Positions 1 to 10,140 of a DNA stretch of 64,000 bases are shown piece by piece; the first letter of the stretch is position 1; the number at the start of each line of letters is the position of its first letter. This stretch comes from Pollutibacter soli (GTDB taxonomy: Bacteria; Bacteroidota; Bacteroidia; Chitinophagales; Chitinophagaceae), in contig JARJHS010000001.1 in the NCBI GenBank assembly GCA_029269725.1, positions 992,001 to 1,056,000 on the forward strand, written 5' to 3'. The notes under the pieces are model-generated. The model was not told the DNA's origin. It was given only the letters and a program-made list of their open reading frames with translations, and searched no databases. Both the position numbers and the translations under genes were made by a program.

Positions 1-10
1 GAAAAAGATC

Positions 11-2968
11 ATGGCTTCTGCTCAATATACATTTCTTCCGTGGTTCCGAAGAGGCATTATGGGGCTGCAGCAATCGGCTGAAACACCTGCTAATGCTGCT
101 GTTTCCATTCCATTGCGCCTGGACATCACACCGCAGGGAGCGACTGTACATAAGATAGAGAAACAAGTGAAGCTCTATGGTCCTGGAGATATAACAGGAA
201 TTGACCGAAGAATGGTAGTACGAACCATTCCCAGGATGGGTACTAAAACTTTTGAATCCAATTTTCTATGCGGAATTGAATTTTATGATGAAGATTTTCC
301 ATGGCGATACACACCTTTAAAAAACAAAACACTACAGCTTTCTCCCTGGATCTGGCTTGTCGCATTGCAAACAGACGAATTCGTTAGAAATGCACCCATA
401 AACGAACAGCTTCCTGTAATTGAGATCATCGGAGACGCGATGAAAACTGCATTTCCTGACCCTGCAACCACGTGGGCATGGGCACATACGCATCTTAATT
501 TTCAGATTGAAGGAGCCACGCTAACGGACAAACGAAATACTGTTACCGAACGACTAAGAAATAATCCTGAATCCGGCTGCTCCAGATTACTTTGTCCGCG
601 GCACCTGAAACCACTCACCACCTACACAGCTTTTCTTGTCCCGGCTTTTGAAAAAGGAAGGCTCGCGGGTTTGGGTGCGGATGCATCTGTAATTGACAAC
701 ACGCCAAATGTTCAGCCGTCCTGGACAAAAGACCAGTCGGGTTCCGTAAAATTTCCTGTGTATTACGAATGGCAATTCACCACTGACAGTGCCGGGGATT
801 TTGAATCATTGGCGAAGAGACTTGCACCCCTCACCGATGAAGAAAAGAAAAAACTCAAAGCCGCGAAAAAGACAATGTCGATTACAAACCCGGGCTGGGG
901 TTTAACACATACCGTTCCTGATCGTGAACTGGAAGTTGAAAGCGCGTTGCGAATGGATGATGACGAAGGAAATCCGAATAATAATAACAGCAACAATCTT
1001 GTAACTCAAATAACAGATGAAACCAATCCTGCTGATAAAAAGTTTGTGCAGGCAATAGCCGACCTTTTGAACCTGGGCGTTGGTGCCTATCTGAACGGGA
1101 CAATTCCAGACGAAGATCATCCATGGTATGCAGATGGTTCACTGGAAGATGATCCGATCATTACTCCGCCTTTGTATGGGGCATTTTACAGAAATCCGGC
1201 GTTGGGCAAAACAGATCCCGGAAGTTTATTCACTCAACCAAACACAAAATCCTGGTATCATCAACTCAACCTGAATCCTGTGTTTCGTGTGGCGGCAAGC
1301 AAAGGAACATCTGTTGTACAAAAAGACCAGGACGCATTGATGGATCGCGCATGGGATCAGCGTGAAGCCGGATATGCATTGCAGCAGGTAATTGAAAGAT
1401 GGCACTATTCCGTCGTTCTCAGTAACCAATTGTTTGCAAGGAAAATTGAGCCGCTCATCAGTGATGCTTCGGCAAATGCGGATAAAACCTGGACAGCTTT
1501 AAGTTTTATCGCTCCGATGAATAATTTTTTGTCAGCCAATGGAAAAAATTTCAACACGGCTTTCCAGGAAAGAACGTTTGCCAACATATTCAGCGCTTCA
1601 TTTAGAAAACTGGTTACAAAAAATAAAAATGTAAAATCAAGAACATCGGTTAACAAGGCGCAAACAGGTGCTGCGCCTCCACCCGGTGGAAATACAACTG
1701 TTTTGCGTGCTGCTGCGCCCGATCTCGTGGCTATCAATACCAGTTTTATCGTAACACAGCCGAAAATTATTTTCTATAACCCAACAAGAACAAATTTTCT
1801 ACATGATCTGCTGCAGCAGGTATTTGATGACCTGCATCGGTTATTAAAAGGTCAACACTCGCCCATCATTAATCCTCTTTCTCCTTTGAAACAAAAAGAT
1901 GCGCTTCTGAATTCATTGGGATATGCAGGTTACAGTGAATGCAAATCTGCACTTTTCAACCTGGCAAAACTTTTTGAACCGAAACAAATTCCGTTTATCC
2001 CTCCGATCATGTCTGATGCTTTCCTGTACAGCAAGGTAGCCTCGCAGGTGAAACCAATATCAACAATCGCAGTGAAGGTAAAAGCAGTCGCCGGACTCAA
2101 TGCCGAGCAAAGTCTTCCTGACGATTGGGCGAAGCCACAGGAGACCGGTCCGGTATTTCCGGAACCAATGTTTGAGCCGCTGGCAGATATTTCTACTGAT
2201 TTCATTTTACCGGGCCTGAGTGAAATTCCTGTAGACCGTGTAGCTATGATGATTAGTAACAAGGAGTTTATTGAATCGTATATGTTGGGATTGAATCATG
2301 AGATTTCACGCGAATTTCTATGGCGGGAATTTCCGGCACCATTGAATGGAACACCGTTCAGACAGTTTTGGGATACCAGGAACGTACCGGATGCGGCAAA
2401 TAACCCGGAGAAATACAAGGACATCAAAATCATTCGCAATTGGAACGAAAAACACCTGGGTGATAATCGTCCTGCGAATACAGGTGATGGAGTTGTATTG
2501 CTTGTGCGTGGAGAACTGTTCCGGAAATATCCCTATACCGAGGTGTTTATGCAGAAAGCTGAATGGCTTGAAGGCCAGGTGGGAATACAACGAAAGCCAA
2601 CTCCCGGTGGTACACTAAAGCGCCCCATATTCTCGGCGAGGATCGATCCTGACTACCAGTTCTTCGGATTTAATGTGACCAAAGAAAAGGCGCTTAATGA
2701 AAACGCTGGTGCCGGTTATTACTTCGTGTTACGTGAACGCGCAGGCGAAATTCAGTTCGGACTGGATTATACGGATGATACAGATAGCCCCGCCTGGACT
2801 TCTATCGAAACGGAAGTACCATTGAATCATTGCATCAATGTTAGTACCAACCGTTTCAAAGCACTGCAGTCAAATGCATTACTGCGGGCCAGATCAGATG
2901 GTATCGCTTCCTTACTCTATCAAAAACCTTTTTCATTATTCGTACATGCTGCAAGGCTGATTCAATAA
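11..2968 (+). CDS. Large conserved protein of unknown function (985 aa), first of a giant-protein trio
   Basis: I do not know a name for this family. The protein has no signal peptide and no membrane segment, so it is probably cytoplasmic or part of a large assembly. What can be seen is an N-terminal aromatic/basic stretch (FLPWFRRG, residues 8-15), a YTAFLVPAFEKGRLAGLG stretch near residue 205, an acidic Asn-rich linker at about 315-330 and a Pro/Gly linker (APPPGG) near 553. These look like joints between globular domains. I recall the YTAFLVPAFE..GRLAGLG pattern from large uncharacterised proteins of other phyla, but cannot confirm this here. The next gene starts 6 bp after the stop, so the two are surely co-transcribed. 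The frame is open to the left edge; the ATG at 11 is the first in view and gives a natural N-terminus, but an upstream extension cannot be excluded. Confidence 0.8.
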   Translation: MASAQYTFLPWFRRGIMGLQQSAETPANAAVSIPLRLDITPQGATVHKIEKQVKLYGPGDITGIDRRMVVRTIPRMGTKTFESNFLCGIEFYDEDFPWRYTPLKNKTLQLSPWIWLVALQTDEFVRNAPINEQLPVIEIIGDAMKTAFPDPATTWAWAHTHLNFQIEGATLTDKRNTVTERLRNNPESGCSRLLCPRHLKPLTTYTAFLVPAFEKGRLAGLGADASVIDNTPNVQPSWTKDQSGSVKFPVYYEWQFTTDSAGDFESLAKRLAPLTDEEKKKLKAAKKTMSITNPGWGLTHTVPDRELEVESALRMDDDEGNPNNNNSNNLVTQITDETNPADKKFVQAIADLLNLGVGAYLNGTIPDEDHPWYADGSLEDDPIITPPLYGAFYRNPALGKTDPGSLFTQPNTKSWYHQLNLNPVFRVAASKGTSVVQKDQDALMDRAWDQREAGYALQQVIERWHYSVVLSNQLFARKIEPLISDASANADKTWTALSFIAPMNNFLSANGKNFNTAFQERTFANIFSASFRKLVTKNKNVKSRTSVNKAQTGAAPPPGGNTTVLRAAAPDLVAINTSFIVTQPKIIFYNPTRTNFLHDLLQQVFDDLHRLLKGQHSPIINPLSPLKQKDALLNSLGYAGYSECKSALFNLAKLFEPKQIPFIPPIMSDAFLYSKVASQVKPISTIAVKVKAVAGLNAEQSLPDDWAKPQETGPVFPEPMFEPLADISTDFILPGLSEIPVDRVAMMISNKEFIESYMLGLNHEISREFLWREFPAPLNGTPFRQFWDTRNVPDAANNPEKYKDIKIIRNWNEKHLGDNRPANTGDGVVLLVRGELFRKYPYTEVFMQKAEWLEGQVGIQRKPTPGGTLKRPIFSARIDPDYQFFGFNVTKEKALNENAGAGYYFVLRERAGEIQFGLDYTDDTDSPAWTSIETEVPLNHCINVSTNRFKALQSNALLRARSDGIASLLYQKPFSLFVHAARLIQ

Positions 2969-2974
2969 TATTTC

Positions 2975-5900
2975 ATGGAAAACATTACTGAACATCAGAA
3001 AAAAATTGCGCCGCTAAAAAAAACGCTTGATGCGGCAACAGCAGCATATTATGATGCTTTGCAGCAATGGTCGCTGTCCAATGGAACAACACCAGCAATT
3101 GCGGTTCTTGAATCTCTGGAAGGGAAAAGAACTGTAGCCAAACAAAATCTTGAAGAGGCAGTACGGCTATTTGGTAATAATCTTTCACCGAAAGATGCTT
3201 TGCAACAAATCAACGGCAATATCCCGATCCTGCTCATGCCCATTCGAATCGAAACGCGTTATGTTGTTGTGAAGCACGTAATACGGAACATCAATATAAA
3301 AGACGTGATATTCATCGACCCGATTCCCAGGATCAGCGAACAGTTCAAAAATACCGGGTTTGTGAAGAATGCTGATGGAACATTTTCATACTCATTACCC
3401 TCTCATCATCGCGTATTCAGAAATGCTGATGGCGCATTGAATGACTTCTCTTTTCTACCGGTTCCCGTAAGCAGAAAATACATCCGGAAGAAAAATGATA
3501 TTCCGGAATTGCGGATCCGTTTTTATCCTGATGAAATTTCCATTGAAAACAGGGATGATCTTTTACAGATGGGCGAATGGGAAAGCGGAGAGCTGTTCTG
3601 GAAAAATGTTTGTGCAGGAAAAGAGGCACAGGAAGAATGGATACAGCTTACGTTAAAAAGCACTGCGCCGCGCGCAGCCTGGATCGTGAAACAGACGACT
3701 CCAACAAACTACACCATCGGAGGAGCACTTCCTGCAACACCGGCCTTCCCCGTAAGAAAATTGAAGGATGGCGCCTATACCAATGCACCTGCTGCTACCA
3801 CCCTACCAGAGCGGTTCGTTGTACGTCTCTATAAGAATGACACTTTCAAAGAATTTATCGGCAATATCATTCCGCAAACCGTCAGGACTGGCATTGACCC
3901 GGTCGAAGATCCACTGAACAAACAAGCTGGTTCCGGTATGCAGATCAGTGGGAAATCAGTTCAGACTCCGGAGTACCTGCAATGGATACACGATTTCGGA
4001 GCAGCTGAAAAAATCGGGATGGCGATCCGGATCAATCTTAACGACTTTCCTGAATATAAAACAGGAGTTGATAAGATCATTGTCACCGGTGTACGATGTT
4101 CAGCAGATGAAAATGATTCTGCCGCGATACTCGAAACTCTTTTTGAAAATCATAAATACCAGGAATCGGGCACACAACTGATAGCCAGGGGAACTCCAAC
4201 CAACGTAGTAAAAAAAGAAAACAGTGAACAGCAGCGAAAAGAAGAAGAAGCAGTCTTGTTTTTTAAAACAGATTTCAGCCGTAAAACGGCATTGCCTGCA
4301 AATACCGATGAAGCGAAATTGAAGAGTGCCATCAGTATACATAATAACTTTGCTTTACCCAATGGCAGCCTGATGGAATTGAATGATGCGACTACATTCA
4401 ACCGTTTACTCTGGCCAGCAACATGGGGCTATTATTTATTGCAGTTGTTTAGTCCGGAGCTGGATGAACCCACAAGAAATCTCCTTAGGGAATTCTTTGT
4501 GACGAATGTCAGCGGACGAGGCACGCTACCTGTATTGAAAGTCAATAATCAACCTTATGGTGTGCTTCCTGTCAGTTCCTTAAAAGACTGGTCTTATGCT
4601 GAATCGACTACCACTCCTGAGGAAAAAATGCTCAGCAGACTCTGGCAACGTTTCTTACAGGCTCTTCTTCCCATATATAGAGCCGCGACCAGCAATATTG
4701 AAAATCTCAATGCAACAAGCCAGAGTACAGGGATTGATGAAGCCTTCCTCAAAATGATTGGTACGACTGCCGTTACCGGCAAAATGGAACGATCATGGCA
4801 GATCGGGCTGCAATTTCTATCTGTACTGCAGTTTTCAAAAAGTCCGGTGGACGCTGGTATCCTGATTGAAGATCCCTTGTACCGACCTGCTGTTGTAGAA
4901 CGTAGCATGCTCGCCTCAAATATGCGTATGGATGCCTTCCCGCAAGCGACAAGATCATACCAGACTGAAGTGGATCAGCAGATCGAATTTCCATTGGGAA
5001 AAATTAAAGGAATTCCTGGTGAAAAAATAACAGCACTACCCGGTCAGAAAATAAATTACCTCGAATGGCTGACTACAGCAAAGATCATTGATGTATGGAA
5101 CAACAACTATCCTTCTGATGGTACAGCTCCGATAACGTATAAGCCTACCCTATTTGAAGAACTTTGCCGCCAGGCATTACTGAGAACAGTATTGGAAACA
5201 GGCTTGGTCCTTGCTGAGAAGAATGAAGGTCTGCGACTTTTGAAGCTAAAAGATTTTGACGCGCTTCCCCTGCACAAAACAGCTTTGCAATTCAATGCCG
5301 CAGATAGTAACGGCCCCAATCTTTTCCTGCAGAACTTAAAACCCATAATCAATAGATATGCCTTAACGGGTACAATAAAAATAGAACCCGATAAAAAGAC
5401 CTTGCTGCAAAGCACACTTGATTTTACGGGTGGACTGAGTTTTGCTGATTGGATCGATAAAAACAAAAAAAACAAAGCAAGCTCACCCACGAAGGAAGCA
5501 TATGATGCTTTGTCTTATTTCGGCAAAATGCCCGTGTCTGATCTTGAAAAATTATTTGGTGAGCATTTTGACCTGTGCAGTCACAGACTGGACGCATGGG
5601 TCACTGGTTTATTTCAGCAACGTTTGAACTCATTCAGAAAGAAAAAGCCCACAGGGATTTATCTTGGCGGTTATGGGTACCTGTTGAATCTGAAACCATC
5701 AGCTAAACCAGCTATCATAATAAAAGATACCGAACCGGAATATATGTTGTCGTCTGCTGCAAACCAGAAAGATGCTGCAATTCCTTTGTTTCATTTCCCT
5801 CAGGCAAAAGCAAATGGCGTCATCCAGAACAAAACATGGAACAGGGCTTTCTTTTATTTAGGAGAATCCAGTGCTGCTGATCTGACAACAGATATATCAT

Positions 5901-8083
5901 CAGGCATTGTTGAACCGGTACCAGGAGTAAATACCAATGCATCCGATGGATACCTGCATGCGCCGACACTTGCACATGCATCCGCAGCTGCGATTATGCG
6001 TAGTGGTTACAACAATCATAAAAACGATGACAAAACTTCATTGCTTTCTATACAACTCAATGCAGAAAGAGTGCGAACTGCTATGTCCCTGCTGGAAGCA
6101 TTGCAGCGGGGTATTCCTCTCGGAACGCAAATGGGATATTATTTTGAAAGACTGCTGCACGAAAACAATGCAGATCATATTCTCCAGGATCTGCGGAATA
6201 TTTTCCCGGTACATGTTCGTAATGATGGAAATTCCGGCATCTCACCGATGACCACCATCGATGGTATGGATCTGTTGAAACAAAGAGCTACCGATCCGGT
6301 CAATTGGCTGAATGCATTTCCCGACCTGGTATCGTCAAAACCAATCATTGAAAGAATAGCATTGTTACTGGAATCCTATCTCGATGCTTTAAATGATCTT
6401 TTGCTAACTGAAAGTGTATACCAGACGGTTCGTGGCAACAAAGCGCGAATGGCAGCTCCGTTGCGTACTTTGAATAATGCAGGTCAGCCTTCATCACCTG
6501 AATTCATAAAAAATCCCCAGAAAGGAAAAGCGATCGTACAACGCGTTGGCATCATTTTAAAAGCTTCGGGTACGAGCTGGACGAAAAAAGGAAATATCCG
6601 CAGTACGATGAGCCCTCTGATCAATCAATGGCTGGGCTCACAGTTACCGGCACCCGAAAAGATTGTCGCCGTCGTGCAAACCGGTGGTCAGACTTTCAAA
6701 TTAAGCATGGCGGAAATGGATATCAGTCCGTATGATTTCCTTTTGTTTTTCCCAACTCAGTTTTCAGGAAATACAGCAAGTCCTCTTGATCTGATGATAC
6801 AATTGGCTGTCACCAAAAAAAATTCGCTTCCAATACCTGCTGAGGCAACTGAATTTGTTATTGATTATAAAGACCGTACGAAATTGCTGAAAACGGAAAT
6901 CAGCATATTTGAATGTGCAGGGCTTGTGAGATCATTAAAAAAACTGCTGGAAAGCAGCAAGGCATTATTACCTGAAGATTTCACATTACCTGTGCAGAAA
7001 TCATCTTACCCATCCATTAAACCTGAAAAGCTGATTGCATTATTAAAAGCGCAAACAGGTGCCGCTGGTGTTTTTGGGCGATTGATCAAAACGCTTGACA
7101 GCAATATTAAACTGGTGGAGACAGCTGCAAGAACCAATAAAACCGGAGCCGCCTTAGAAACACCTGTAAAGAATCTTCTTACTGCAATCATCACCAGCTG
7201 GCAGGCGAACCTCAGGGATGTAGTCGCGCCTGCATTGTTTCGAATCGATCCGGCCGCTGTAACCGGACTAATTGATACTGGAAAGAAGATGAAAGCTGCA
7301 CTTGAATTTAATCTTCAGAAATCCATCGGCATTATCAATTCGATTGCTGCCGGGCAGACTGAAATTGATGTGTATGATAAAGTGGCACAGGCATACAATG
7401 CGCTTATGGGAAATACAGTTTTGGCTGTGCCGGAGATTCTGCCTGTCAATGGTGTTGATCTGAAAACGCTTGTGACCAATAGAAGCAAAATCAAAAATTG
7501 TGGTGCAGAAGAAATGGAGCAATGGATCACGGAAGCTTCTCTTGTCAGAAAAAACATGTATGCATATCGATCAGCATTAAATTTTTCAGAGATTCTTTCT
7601 CCCGAAAAAATTACGCTGACGCCGATGGTGCTTCAGTTGCCTTTCAACAATGCCGACCAGGATTGGATCGGGGGAAAGATCAGTGATGCGATGCGTGAAA
7701 CTGATTTTCCACAGGTGTCATTGGTGCTGGAAGCCGACGCAAGCTTTGCTCCGCAAAAGGCATTCAGTGGAATATTGATTGATGAATGGCCGGAATTCAT
7801 TCCCGAAAAAATGAATGATACGGGAGTAAGTTTTCAATATGATCAGCCGGGGACTGAACCACCGCAGTCGTTGTTGCTGGCCGTGTGTCCGAAAACAGAA
7901 GGCAACTGGACCTGGGAATTTTTAACCGGAGCTGTTGAAGATGCGCTTGAGCTGGCAAAGATCAGGTTGGTGAGGCCTGAAGTAATTGAAACATTGCATC
8001 CGGGGTTGAAACATCTGCTGCCGGCGGTAATGGTTCCGTTTGCTGAGAAAAATTCGTTTACTCCCGTTGCGCAAAAACTTTGA
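2975..8083 (+). CDS. Giant conserved protein of unknown function (1702 aa), second of the trio
   Basis: Function unknown. The N-terminus (about residues 1-65) is a charged helical or coiled-coil stretch. It is followed by IPILLMPIRIETRYV (83-97), then LPVLKVNNQPYGVLPVSSL (about 518-536), a GYLHAPTLAHASAAAIMRSGY block near 990, a helical RVRTAMSLLEALQRGIPLG block near 1030, and a C-terminal region with EFIPEKMNDTGVSFQYDQP and PAVMVPF. I recall the same ordered motifs in very large unannotated proteins of actinobacteria and cyanobacteria, so this is a real conserved family and not a random ORF. No catalytic signature, signal peptide or membrane helix is evident. It sits 6 bp after the previous gene, which points to stoichiometric co-expression. 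Its size and companions suggest a structural or scaffold role, possibly in a contractile-injection-type particle; that is inference from recall of gene neighbourhoods only. Confidence 0.82.
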   Translation: MENITEHQKKIAPLKKTLDAATAAYYDALQQWSLSNGTTPAIAVLESLEGKRTVAKQNLEEAVRLFGNNLSPKDALQQINGNIPILLMPIRIETRYVVVKHVIRNINIKDVIFIDPIPRISEQFKNTGFVKNADGTFSYSLPSHHRVFRNADGALNDFSFLPVPVSRKYIRKKNDIPELRIRFYPDEISIENRDDLLQMGEWESGELFWKNVCAGKEAQEEWIQLTLKSTAPRAAWIVKQTTPTNYTIGGALPATPAFPVRKLKDGAYTNAPAATTLPERFVVRLYKNDTFKEFIGNIIPQTVRTGIDPVEDPLNKQAGSGMQISGKSVQTPEYLQWIHDFGAAEKIGMAIRINLNDFPEYKTGVDKIIVTGVRCSADENDSAAILETLFENHKYQESGTQLIARGTPTNVVKKENSEQQRKEEEAVLFFKTDFSRKTALPANTDEAKLKSAISIHNNFALPNGSLMELNDATTFNRLLWPATWGYYLLQLFSPELDEPTRNLLREFFVTNVSGRGTLPVLKVNNQPYGVLPVSSLKDWSYAESTTTPEEKMLSRLWQRFLQALLPIYRAATSNIENLNATSQSTGIDEAFLKMIGTTAVTGKMERSWQIGLQFLSVLQFSKSPVDAGILIEDPLYRPAVVERSMLASNMRMDAFPQATRSYQTEVDQQIEFPLGKIKGIPGEKITALPGQKINYLEWLTTAKIIDVWNNNYPSDGTAPITYKPTLFEELCRQALLRTVLETGLVLAEKNEGLRLLKLKDFDALPLHKTALQFNAADSNGPNLFLQNLKPIINRYALTGTIKIEPDKKTLLQSTLDFTGGLSFADWIDKNKKNKASSPTKEAYDALSYFGKMPVSDLEKLFGEHFDLCSHRLDAWVTGLFQQRLNSFRKKKPTGIYLGGYGYLLNLKPSAKPAIIIKDTEPEYMLSSAANQKDAAIPLFHFPQAKANGVIQNKTWNRAFFYLGESSAADLTTDISSGIVEPVPGVNTNASDGYLHAPTLAHASAAAIMRSGYNNHKNDDKTSLLSIQLNAERVRTAMSLLEALQRGIPLGTQMGYYFERLLHENNADHILQDLRNIFPVHVRNDGNSGISPMTTIDGMDLLKQRATDPVNWLNAFPDLVSSKPIIERIALLLESYLDALNDLLLTESVYQTVRGNKARMAAPLRTLNNAGQPSSPEFIKNPQKGKAIVQRVGIILKASGTSWTKKGNIRSTMSPLINQWLGSQLPAPEKIVAVVQTGGQTFKLSMAEMDISPYDFLLFFPTQFSGNTASPLDLMIQLAVTKKNSLPIPAEATEFVIDYKDRTKLLKTEISIFECAGLVRSLKKLLESSKALLPEDFTLPVQKSSYPSIKPEKLIALLKAQTGAAGVFGRLIKTLDSNIKLVETAARTNKTGAALETPVKNLLTAIITSWQANLRDVVAPALFRIDPAAVTGLIDTGKKMKAALEFNLQKSIGIINSIAAGQTEIDVYDKVAQAYNALMGNTVLAVPEILPVNGVDLKTLVTNRSKIKNCGAEEMEQWITEASLVRKNMYAYRSALNFSEILSPEKITLTPMVLQLPFNNADQDWIGGKISDAMRETDFPQVSLVLEADASFAPQKAFSGILIDEWPEFIPEKMNDTGVSFQYDQPGTEPPQSLLLAVCPKTEGNWTWEFLTGAVEDALELAKIRLVRPEVIETLHPGLKHLLPAVMVPFAEKNSFTPVAQKL

Positions 8084-8087
8084 GAGC

Positions 8088-8297
8088 GTTGTTCGTTGTT
8101 CGTTTTTCGTTGTTCGTTGAACAGCCGAAAAAGGGAATGATGATTGAAGCATCAGGATGTATGCAGTGAAATAGTGAAAAAAACAAGATAATAAGTAAGG
8201 TCTGAAAATAGAAAGAACAACAGGTAGTCTAATCGATGATCGATAAACGAAAAACAAACAACGACGAACGAAAAACGAACAACGAACAACGAACAAC
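8088..8297. repeat. Long imperfect inverted repeat between two genes of the trio
   Basis: The arms are reiterations of GTTGTTCGTTGTTCG: the left arm is 8088-8122 and the right arm 8246-8297, which reads as the complement (CGAACAACGAACAAC). About 120 bp of AT-rich, non-repetitive DNA lies between them. A transcript could fold into a very long hairpin. The right arm ends 8 bp before the start codon of the next gene, so the structure could separate or attenuate its expression. It may equally be a small non-autonomous palindromic element. Confidence 0.75.
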
Positions 8298-8305
8298 TAA
8301 ATCAC

Positions 8306-10042
8306 ATGGCCGACGAAAGTGCATTATTATTCTGGCAAAAGATCAAACCATCTGCGGAAATAACTGATGTGGCGGAAGCTTTGCGCTGTGAAATTTATGA
8401 CCCGCTGTGGATGATTGGCCGCCAATGGCAGGTGGGTGAGTTCAGAGCGGAAGACGCCGGCACGGCTGCGTTTGCAGCTGTTGATTCCATTTCATTTTAT
8501 CCTGACAGCATATATGGGATAAATAATGGCAGCACAAAACTCAAACCCGCATTGGATGTTCCGATGAATACAACCATCGAAACGGTGCCGATGTTGTTTA
8601 CGCTGCATATCCGGATCGAGGCTGCAAAGAAATGGAAGTCGATGCTGGCGTCAGCTGCAAAAACAACCATCTGGAAAAAATTTCTGGCATTGCCAGCCTT
8701 GCAATTTGCTACTCCGTCTAATATTTATCAGCCCGATAATGAAGTACTGACTTCATCTTCTAATGAAAACTTTTCTTCCTGGTTAGCTGCCACCGGTAAT
8801 GGCAGGATGATCGATGGTTTTCTTTTGTATGAGGCATTGAAAAAGAAAAAAGCATCGGTCATTGCCGGCGCAACGGATCCGAAACTTGATGAATTGGGTG
8901 TTGCCTGGACGGCCTGGGTAGAAAAACTGGTAGGAATTCCGACGCCGAAAACATTATCTGCCTGGGATGCTTCGCGTCTGGAATACAGCGCAGAAATGAT
9001 CGTTACGCAGGATGATAACAGTCAGCCTTACGTGCAGATGCCCGAATATCACGGACAGATGATGAGTAATTATTCATGGCAGGAAAAGATGCATGATCAT
9101 GTAACCAGCCCTGCACGTGCAATTGAACGGCATAACTATATCCCGACACCAGTAAGCTTCCCGGGAATGCCATCACCGCGCTGGTGGGCTTTTGAAGACA
9201 CAAGTATTGATTTCAGTAATATAAAAACAGACAATACTGATTTTGGGATGTTGCTGCTCGCAGAATTCGGTCTCATTTTCAGCAACGACTGGTTGCTCAT
9301 TCCATTGACTACAATCGCAGGAAGTATTACGAAAATAAAAGCGCTTGATATTACAGATGTTTTTGGTGTGCAAACTTCTGTTCCGGGGGTAAAACAAAAT
9401 AACTTCTGGGAGCTTTTTGGAAATGATTCATCGCATTCTTCGCAGATGATGGGTTCATTATATTTGCCGGTCCTTGCAGAACACACCATCGAGTCATTAA
9501 AAAATGAAGATGTGTTTTTCTTCCGCGATGAAATGGGCAACCTGGTATGGGCAATAGAGGAAACCATCCAGGATGGTACAGGTGAAAGTCTTGATGCAGA
9601 TGATGCTGCCAGATCGCTGGAACTTTTTCTTTCGGGTATTGAAGGTCCCGCTCCCGATAATCCTCCACCGGCAGATGTGAAAAGCAATTACCGCTATGAA
9701 ATCGCAAATACGGTTCCACCCAACTGGATACCGTTTATTCCAATAAGGCCAGACCCGGGTTCGGCGGAAATTGTTTTCCGGAGAAGTGCCATGCCGCGAT
9801 TCAGCAGGGACTATGGGGCGAGTCGGATCAGACCGCGTACCCAGATCCTGAAAAACAAAGAAGCGGGCAATAAACGCTACGATATCCGCGAGGAAGAGAT
9901 CCCGCTTTCAGGTATACATGTCAGTCAGGTGATACGCAGAACACGCGCAGCCGACGGAACCGTGTACACCTGGCAGGCACGCGTGAAAACCACCGGAAGA
10001 AAAAATCAGCAAGGTGGTCTGCAATTTGATAATATGGTGTAA
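8306..10042 (+). CDS. Conserved protein of unknown function (578 aa), third of the trio, RQWQ-motif family
   Basis: Function unknown. Near the N-terminus is a striking motif, DPLWMIGRQWQVGEF (residues 32-46), followed by RAEDAG. Further on are FPGMPSPRWWAFED near residue 290 and a basic C-terminal segment with YDIREEEIPLSGI and a TWQAR..TTGRKN..GGLQFD ending. I recall DPLW..RQWQ.GEF.GEDAG proteins as common but unnamed members of multi-gene loci in several phyla, next to giant proteins like the two upstream. There is no export signal. It lies 222 bp after the preceding gene, the gap being filled by an inverted repeat, so it may have its own promoter or be attenuated. Its ATG follows a run of CGAACAACGAACAACTAAATCAC. 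Confidence 0.82.
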   Translation: MADESALLFWQKIKPSAEITDVAEALRCEIYDPLWMIGRQWQVGEFRAEDAGTAAFAAVDSISFYPDSIYGINNGSTKLKPALDVPMNTTIETVPMLFTLHIRIEAAKKWKSMLASAAKTTIWKKFLALPALQFATPSNIYQPDNEVLTSSSNENFSSWLAATGNGRMIDGFLLYEALKKKKASVIAGATDPKLDELGVAWTAWVEKLVGIPTPKTLSAWDASRLEYSAEMIVTQDDNSQPYVQMPEYHGQMMSNYSWQEKMHDHVTSPARAIERHNYIPTPVSFPGMPSPRWWAFEDTSIDFSNIKTDNTDFGMLLLAEFGLIFSNDWLLIPLTTIAGSITKIKALDITDVFGVQTSVPGVKQNNFWELFGNDSSHSSQMMGSLYLPVLAEHTIESLKNEDVFFFRDEMGNLVWAIEETIQDGTGESLDADDAARSLELFLSGIEGPAPDNPPPADVKSNYRYEIANTVPPNWIPFIPIRPDPGSAEIVFRRSAMPRFSRDYGASRIRPRTQILKNKEAGNKRYDIREEEIPLSGIHVSQVIRRTRAADGTVYTWQARVKTTGRKNQQGGLQFDNMV

Positions 10043-10108
10043 ACCAGCTTCAGAGCCTCCTTAAAAAAAATTGCCTGGTTACAGAACCATCGGGTATGCA
10101 AATACGTA

Positions 10109-10136
10109 TTTGTAGATACCTGATTCTATAAATTTG
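10109..10136 (+). promoter_or_regulatory. Bacteroidota-type promoter of the sigma factor gene
   Basis: TTTG at 10109-10112 and TAAATTTG at 10129-10136 match the -33 (TTTG) and -7 (TAnnTTTG) elements of the phylum's housekeeping sigma factor, with a 16-nt spacer that is a little short. Transcription would begin near 10140-10143, practically on the TTG start codon at 10141. Either the mRNA is leaderless or translation begins at the downstream ATG (10183). Confidence 0.5.
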
Positions 10137-10140
10137 TTTA

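Noticed and set aside
7922-8296. 124-codon minus-strand frame between the second and third giant genes
   Set aside because: It translates the GTTGTTCG inverted repeat and the end of the 1702-aa gene in antisense; no protein features.
9136-9687. 183-codon minus-strand frame
   Set aside because: It lies wholly inside and antisense to the RQWQ-family gene, which has conserved motifs on the + strand.
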